From positions 87,030-151,029 of the forward strand of contig NZ_JAHFUW010000003.1 in assembly GCF_023264855.1 (NCBI RefSeq): a DNA stretch of 64,000 nucleotides. Direction: 5' to 3'. Shown here piece after piece: positions 60,549-64,000 of this stretch. Numbering within the stretch: position 1 is the stretch's first letter; each line of letters opens with the position of its first letter. Made by a program: the position numbers and the translations under genes. Source of the stretch: Herbiconiux sp. (GTDB lineage: Bacteria; Actinomycetota; Actinomycetes; Actinomycetales; Microbacteriaceae). Below the pieces are notes generated by a model. The model searched no databases. It saw only the letters and a list, made by a program, of their open reading frames with translations, and was not told the origin of the DNA.

Positions 60549-61625
60549 CTAGCGGGCGGACGGCACGAAGGTGCGCGAGAAGTTGAGGCGGTCCATGATC
60601 GGCCCGTCGGTGAAGCGGAACAGGTCGAACTGCGTGTCGGCGTGCAGCGACCACGGCACCCAGCTGGGCACCACGAACAGGTCGCCGGTCTCCAGACGGG
60701 TCTCGGTGTCGCCGAGCACGACGGTGCCCGATCCCTCGAACACCTGCCACACGGCCGATCCCACCTCGTGGGTGGGCGCGGTGGAGGCGCCGGCGCGCAG
60801 GCGGTGGAACTCGCACCGGATGGTCGACATCACGTCACCGCCGGTGGTGGGGTTCACGTAGCGGATGGCCGCGTGCCCCTGCGAGAGGGTGGCCGGGTAG
60901 CCCTCGTCTTCGAGCTTCAGCTGCTCGGTGAGGGCGGCGTCGGTGTGCTCCCAGCGGTAGGCGCTGAGGGGGGAGGAGATCTTGTCCTCCAGCACCGACA
61001 TGGGCCGGAGTCCCGGATGCGCCCAGAGCCGCTCGGCGCGGGAGAACTCGGGGGAGGCCTCATCCGTCACCCGCTCGGAGCCGAACTCGAAGAAGCCCAC
61101 GTCCATCTGGCTGGAGAACGGGATGTCGAGGCCGTCGATCCATGCCATCGGGTTCGCGGTGTCGTTGTGGTGGCCGTGGAAGTTCCAGCCGGGTGTGAGC
61201 AGCAGGTCGCCCCGGCTCATCCGCACGGGGTCGCCGTTGACGACGGTCCACACGCCCTCGCCCTCCACCACGAAGCGGAAGGCGTTCTGCGCGTGCCGGT
61301 GCTCGGGCGCCGTCTCGTGGCCGCCCAGGTACTGGATGGCGCACCAGAGCGTGGGGGTGGCGTAACCCGTGCCCGGAAGCCCCGGGTTGGTGAGGCCGAC
61401 CGCGCGGCGCTCGCCGCCGCGGCCCACCGGCACGAGTTCGCCGGAGCGCTCGGCGATGTCGAAGAGCGCCTTCCAGCGCCACACGTGCGGGATCGCCTGC
61501 GGGGCTGGGGTCATCGGCATGAGGTCGTCGCGCTGGGTCCAGAGCGGAGCCATGTCGTTGGCCGCGAAGTCGCGGTAGAGCTGCTCGAGTTCGGGGGTGT
61601 CGGCCGAGCCGTCCATCTGCTGCAT
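60549..61625 (-). CDS. Gentisate 1,2-dioxygenase
   Basis: 358 residues from ATG 61625 (AGAGGA eight bases upstream; a start ten codons earlier is possible). Bicupin. The N-terminal cupin carries iron ligands H109, H111 (PEHRHAQN) and H150 (NFHGHHN), with the 2- and 39-residue spacings of known gentisate dioxygenases. Opens the ring of gentisate to maleylpyruvate using Fe(II) and O2. First gene of the operon gentisate dioxygenase, fumarylpyruvate hydrolase, maleylpyruvate isomerase, MarR. Gentisate is supplied by the hydroxylase at 45536. Confidence 0.95.
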   Translation of the reverse strand: MQQMDGSADTPELEQLYRDFAANDMAPLWTQRDDLMPMTPAPQAIPHVWRWKALFDIAERSGELVPVGRGGERRAVGLTNPGLPGTGYATPTLWCAIQYLGGHETAPEHRHAQNAFRFVVEGEGVWTVVNGDPVRMSRGDLLLTPGWNFHGHHNDTANPMAWIDGLDIPFSSQMDVGFFEFGSERVTDEASPEFSRAERLWAHPGLRPMSVLEDKISSPLSAYRWEHTDAALTEQLKLEDEGYPATLSQGHAAIRYVNPTTGGDVMSTIRCEFHRLRAGASTAPTHEVGSAVWQVFEGSGTVVLGDTETRLETGDLFVVPSWVPWSLHADTQFDLFRFTDGPIMDRLNFSRTFVPSAR

Positions 61626-61675
61626 CGCAGGATCCTCTCGTCGTCGCGACACCATCGCCGCGAATTCGTCAGTAC

Positions 61676-61708
61676 CCCAACTATATGGGCGAAAGAGAAG
61701 TTTGTCGA
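61676..61708 (-). promoter_or_regulatory. Promoter of the gentisate operon with overlapping dyad
   Basis: On the minus strand, -35 TCGACA (61703-61708) and -10 TATAGT (61680-61685) are 17 bases apart; each matches the sigma-70 consensus at 5/6. The dyad CCCA-ACTATA-TGGG (61676-61689) covers the -10 and could be the site of the operon's MarR protein. The predicted leader before the ATG at 61625 is about 45 bases. Confidence 0.65.
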
Positions 61709-61770
61709 TGGGGGGCGGATGCGGAGCCCGGCGCGGGCAGAGACGGTGTGCCGCGCGCGACCGGCCCGGT

Positions 61771-62067
61771 TCAGGCGCGGATGAGGGGGTGCGGGATGCG
61801 CAGGGTCGACGACCAGGTGCCGGTGCGGTCGTCCCAGCCGGGCAGCTGGTCGGGCACGAGGCCCCAGCGCTCGAGCAGGTGGCGCGCGAGGGTGACGACG
61901 TGGCGCGGGCGGGCGTCGCCGTGGATGTGCAGCACCGTGCTGGCCAGCCGGTCGCCGGTGAAGCGGCGCACCTCGAGGTGCCACTGGGCGCCGATCTGAT
62001 GCACGATCACCACGTCGGCGAGGGCGGGGTCGAAAGGCGAGCCCGGCACGGTTGCCGTTGCCGTCAT
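61771..62067 (-). CDS. Small hypothetical protein
   Basis: 98 residues from ATG 62067, with AGGGGG upstream; an in-frame GTG at 62076 sits too close to that site. Codon usage is normal for the window (strong third-position GC). The protein is soluble, begins with ~15 flexible residues, then alternating strand/helix-like stretches (DVVIVHQIGAQWHLEVRRF, LARHLLERWGLV). No family is recognised. It stands alone between the gentisate operon promoter and the coiled-coil protein gene. Confidence 0.65.
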   Translation of the reverse strand: MTATATVPGSPFDPALADVVIVHQIGAQWHLEVRRFTGDRLASTVLHIHGDARPRHVVTLARHLLERWGLVPDQLPGWDDRTGTWSSTLRIPHPLIRA

Positions 62068-62156
62068 GCCCACCACCCCCTGTGAAACGAACCGCCCCTA
62101 GTAGTTAGAGAGTCTAGTCATCTCAGCAGAAGCGGCAACACCGGGCCGCCCACGCG

Positions 62157-63563
62157 TCAGAAGTCGTCGACGTGCAGGTGGTTGCAGGTGTCGGCGAAGC
62201 TCACGAAGTTGATGTAGGAGGGCTCGTTGCCGGCCGCGTAGCGGCAGTTGGACTGGCCGACCCGCGATCCATTGGGCATGATCGGATCGAGCACCGCGAT
62301 CAGGTTCAGTGAGGCGTCGTTCGCGCCGGTGGTGGGCACGCCGCCGACCGAGGTGAAGTCGACCGCGTGGCCACCGCCCGATCGGTAGTGGGCGGATGCC
62401 GTTCCCGCACCCTCGATCTGGCCCGTGCACCGACGGCTGATGTCGCTGACGCCGGCGCTGCCGAAGGCGCGCACCGCGGCCACCATGGCCTGCAGGATCA
62501 CGACGTCGATGCCGCAGTTCTCGACATCCTGACCCTGGGCGATCCAGGCGATCTCGAAGATGTGGTCGGGGCTCGAGCCGTGGAAGGTGCCGGCGGCGAC
62601 GTAGCCCATGAGCTCTTCGGCGAGGGCCTGGGCGTCGCCCGAGACGGGGCCCACGACGTTGCCGCCCTGGTGCGCGGCGGCTGCCGCTGCTGCTGCCGCG
62701 GCCGCTGCTGCCGCCGCCGCTGCAGCGACCCCCTCCTGGTACTGCTGCTCGGTGGTGGCGAGGTTCTGCTGCAGGCTGGCCAACTGGGCGTTCAGTTCGG
62801 CCTGGTGCGCCGACTGCTCCTGCAGGGCCGCGATCATGGCGCGCTGCGCTTCGGCGGCCTCTTCGAGGGCCGACTGGGCGGCATCCGCCAGGGTGCTGAG
62901 TTCGGCCTCGGCCACGGTCGCCTGCTCGCTGAGCGACTGGGCGGTGTTCTTGTCCTGGTCGGCGCTCGCGTAGACGGCGTTGACCGCCTGCGTGAGCTGG
63001 CCGGCGGAGCTGAGCTGGGCGAGCAGGTCGTCGGCCTCGGACGAGCTGCTGGTCAGCAGCATCGTGGTGAGGTCGTTGCCGCCGGTGCGCACGAACTGGG
63101 CGGCGACGACGGCGGCGCGCTTCTTCGACTCCTCGGCCTTCGCGGCGGCGGCGGCCGCCGAGGCGGTGAGGGTGTCGGCCTTGAGCTGGCCGGCGGCGAG
63201 GGCGGACTGCGCCTCGTCGTTCGCGGCGGTGCGCTCGGCGACCAGCTGGCGGGCGGCATCCGCTTCGGCCTGCAGCTGGGCGATCACGTTCGTGATCTCG
63301 GTGATCTGGGCCTGTTTGGCGCTCTCGCTGGAGCGGGCGGCGAGCACGTCGTCCCAGCTGGGGTAGTCGACGGCGTAGGCGGGGGCACCGGCGATGGTGG
63401 CGGATGCCGCGACGGCGATCGTCAGCACGGCGGTGGTGAGCGCGCGCAGCGGGGAGCGATGGATCGCACGACGGGGAGCGGTGCCGTGGGCACGACCGCG
63501 CGCCGGCCGGGAGCGGCGGATGGCCGTCGGGCGGGCGGATGTGGGGCGGGGCGCTGGTGTCAT
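62157..63563 (-). CDS. Secreted coiled-coil protein with M15-like C-terminal domain
   Basis: 468 residues from ATG 63563 (GAGGATCC upstream). The long basic N-terminus and hydrophobic stretch ALTTAVLTIAVAASATIAGA end at a probable signal-peptidase site after A64 (AYA-VDY). Residues ~75-278 are Ala/Gln/Glu-rich coiled coil. Residues 280-297 are 18 Ala. The C-terminal ~140 residues have SGGGHAVDF (H399, D402) and end NHLHVDDF (H462, H464), resembling the zinc ligands of M15-type D-Ala-D-Ala peptidases. Resembles exported coiled-coil cell-wall hydrolase-like proteins; a role in peptidoglycan remodelling is inferred. Confidence 0.8.
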   Translation of the reverse strand: MTPAPRPTSARPTAIRRSRPARGRAHGTAPRRAIHRSPLRALTTAVLTIAVAASATIAGAPAYAVDYPSWDDVLAARSSESAKQAQITEITNVIAQLQAEADAARQLVAERTAANDEAQSALAAGQLKADTLTASAAAAAAKAEESKKRAAVVAAQFVRTGGNDLTTMLLTSSSSEADDLLAQLSSAGQLTQAVNAVYASADQDKNTAQSLSEQATVAEAELSTLADAAQSALEEAAEAQRAMIAALQEQSAHQAELNAQLASLQQNLATTEQQYQEGVAAAAAAAAAAAAAAAAAAHQGGNVVGPVSGDAQALAEELMGYVAAGTFHGSSPDHIFEIAWIAQGQDVENCGIDVVILQAMVAAVRAFGSAGVSDISRRCTGQIEGAGTASAHYRSGGGHAVDFTSVGGVPTTGANDASLNLIAVLDPIMPNGSRVGQSNCRYAAGNEPSYINFVSFADTCNHLHVDDF

Positions 63564-63730
63564 GGATCCTCGAACGTCGGGCCGCGGCGAAGATCGACGG
63601 CTCCAGATGCCCATCCAATCCCCGGAGAGCGACGGATGCGTGCATCCGGAGACGGCGATTCGCGAATCGTTGCTGCCGGTCAAGAATCTGCTTCGAGGCG
63701 GCTATGAGCGGCCTGTGAGGGGGCGGTCGT

Positions 63731-63803
63731 GTTCGGTCCAGCGAGTGTGAGACCTACCTCGCGCACTATGGCGGAGCTGGGCCGGAAACTCGCTGGAGTG
63801 AAC
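63731..63803. repeat. 73-bp interspersed palindromic element, copy C
   Basis: Same length, arms and core order as copy A. The right arm differs from copy A's by one base, the core has ACCTCGCGCACTATGGC, and the left arm is more decayed (17 of 23 positions pair). It lies between two divergent genes, upstream of both, so the family is not confined to 3' ends of operons. Confidence 0.78.
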
Positions 63804-63894
63804 GGGATGCGGCTCGGAGTCGGCCGGGAGGGGTTGAGGCGGCGAGGCCGCCGGCGCGGGCGGAGGCCGGCGCGGGGCCGCGGAGCGAGGCTGG

Positions 63895-63900
63895 TAGCGT
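63895..63900 (+). promoter_or_regulatory. -10 box of a leaderless promoter
   Basis: TAGCGT ends six bases before ATG 63907. The context TAGCGTCGGCGCATG is nearly identical to that of the alcohol dehydrogenase at 22069. Confidence 0.5.
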
Positions 63901-63906
63901 CGGCGC

Positions 63907-64000
63907 ATGACATCGGGTGGCGGGCGTGGAGCAGGCGGTGGTGGCGCGAGCCGCGGCGGTGGAGCAGGCGGCGGTGGCGCGAGCCGCGGCGGTGCTGGGG
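63907..64000 (+). CDS. Start of an unknown protein with Gly-rich N-terminus (truncated by window end)
   Basis: Only 31 codons are in the window, beginning MTSGGGRGAGGGG. They are encoded mostly by two copies of a 33-bp repeat (63928-63960 and 63961-63993, one difference), each giving GAGGGGASRGG. The leaderless -10 geometry supports ATG 63907. The function lies in the missing part. Confidence 0.55.
   Translation, partial: MTSGGGRGAGGGGASRGGGAGGGGASRGGAG

Larger units (their letters stand above)
63564..63906. other. Intergenic region between divergent genes
   Basis: 343 bases. It holds the third 73-bp palindromic element and a -10 box for the downstream gene. The stretch 63810-63890 is a very G/C-rich run of GGCCG/GCGGGG motifs. 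No other gene or RNA is recognised. Confidence 0.6.

Noticed and set aside
1..64000. CRISPR arrays, insertion sequences, rRNA or prophage genes
   Set aside because: None seen: no regularly spaced repeats, transposase-like proteins or phage structural genes on reading both strands.

Overview
The window looks like chromosome from a high-GC Gram-positive actinobacterium, most likely of the Microbacteriaceae. Support: about 70% G+C, Actinobacteria-type gene families throughout, a mycothiol-dependent type of maleylpyruvate isomerase, tRNA genes without an encoded CCA, and several start codons placed 6-7 bases after a TANNNT -10 box (leaderless transcripts). I see no transposase, integrase, phage gene, CRISPR array or rRNA. 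Genes are densely packed, with many ATGA/GTGA stop-start overlaps. Only one stretch over 300 bases (63564-63906) lacks a gene.

Layout. (1) 1-11.1 kb: amide/ester-scavenging locus. It holds a CocE/S15 hydrolase (partial), two DUF3237 paralogues, an amidohydrolase, a complete oligopeptide-type ABC importer, an amidase, and a TetR repressor divergent from the importer with a palindromic operator between them. (2) 11.1-17.4 kb: alpha/beta hydrolase, two TetR regulators, two SDRs, a Baeyer-Villiger-type monooxygenase and a cyclodeaminase-family protein. (3) 17.5-20.9 kb: molybdate operon, an HTH-TOBE regulator followed by modABC. (4) 20.9-23.1 kb: tRNA-Cys, a DJ-1/PfpI protein, tRNA-Gln with terminator, zinc alcohol dehydrogenase. 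(5) 23.2-31.4 kb: minus-strand fructan/sucrose operon with GH32, CUT1 importer, LacI repressor, second GH32 and fructokinase. (6) 31.6-36.8 kb: arabinose operon with araA, a single gene fusing ribulokinase (AraB) to L-ribulose-5-phosphate 4-epimerase (AraD), and a LacI regulator. (7) 36.9-61.6 kb: a large catabolic supercluster. It contains an IclR regulator, a ThDP enzyme, two RutA-like flavin monooxygenases, esterase, MBL hydrolase, alpha/beta hydrolase, 3-hydroxybenzoate 6-hydroxylase, aldehyde dehydrogenase, SDR, class II aldolase, a HyuA/HyuB carboxylase-like pair, an MHS transporter, an epimerase, a BVMO, MarR, and the three gentisate ring-cleavage enzymes. (8) 61.8-64 kb: a small unknown protein, a secreted coiled-coil protein with an M15-like C-terminus, and the start of a Gly-rich protein.

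How it works together. The most coherent reading of region 7 is that hydroxylated aromatic side-chain compounds are converted to 3-hydroxybenzoate, hydroxylated to gentisate, and taken through maleylpyruvate and fumarylpyruvate to central metabolism. Five TTCYG-N5-CAGAA-like palindromes sit in promoter regions across 37.7-54.4 kb and suggest one IclR-type regulon joining otherwise separate operons.

Most unusual items: the AraB-AraD fusion; the HyuB protein with a C-terminal acetone-carboxylase-gamma-like zinc domain, which suggests a compact ATP-dependent ketone carboxylase; a family of three intergenic palindromic elements, each exactly 73 bp; and a 13-codon Trp/Cys-rich leader ORF coupled to an alpha/beta hydrolase gene. 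All functions are read from sequence without database searches.
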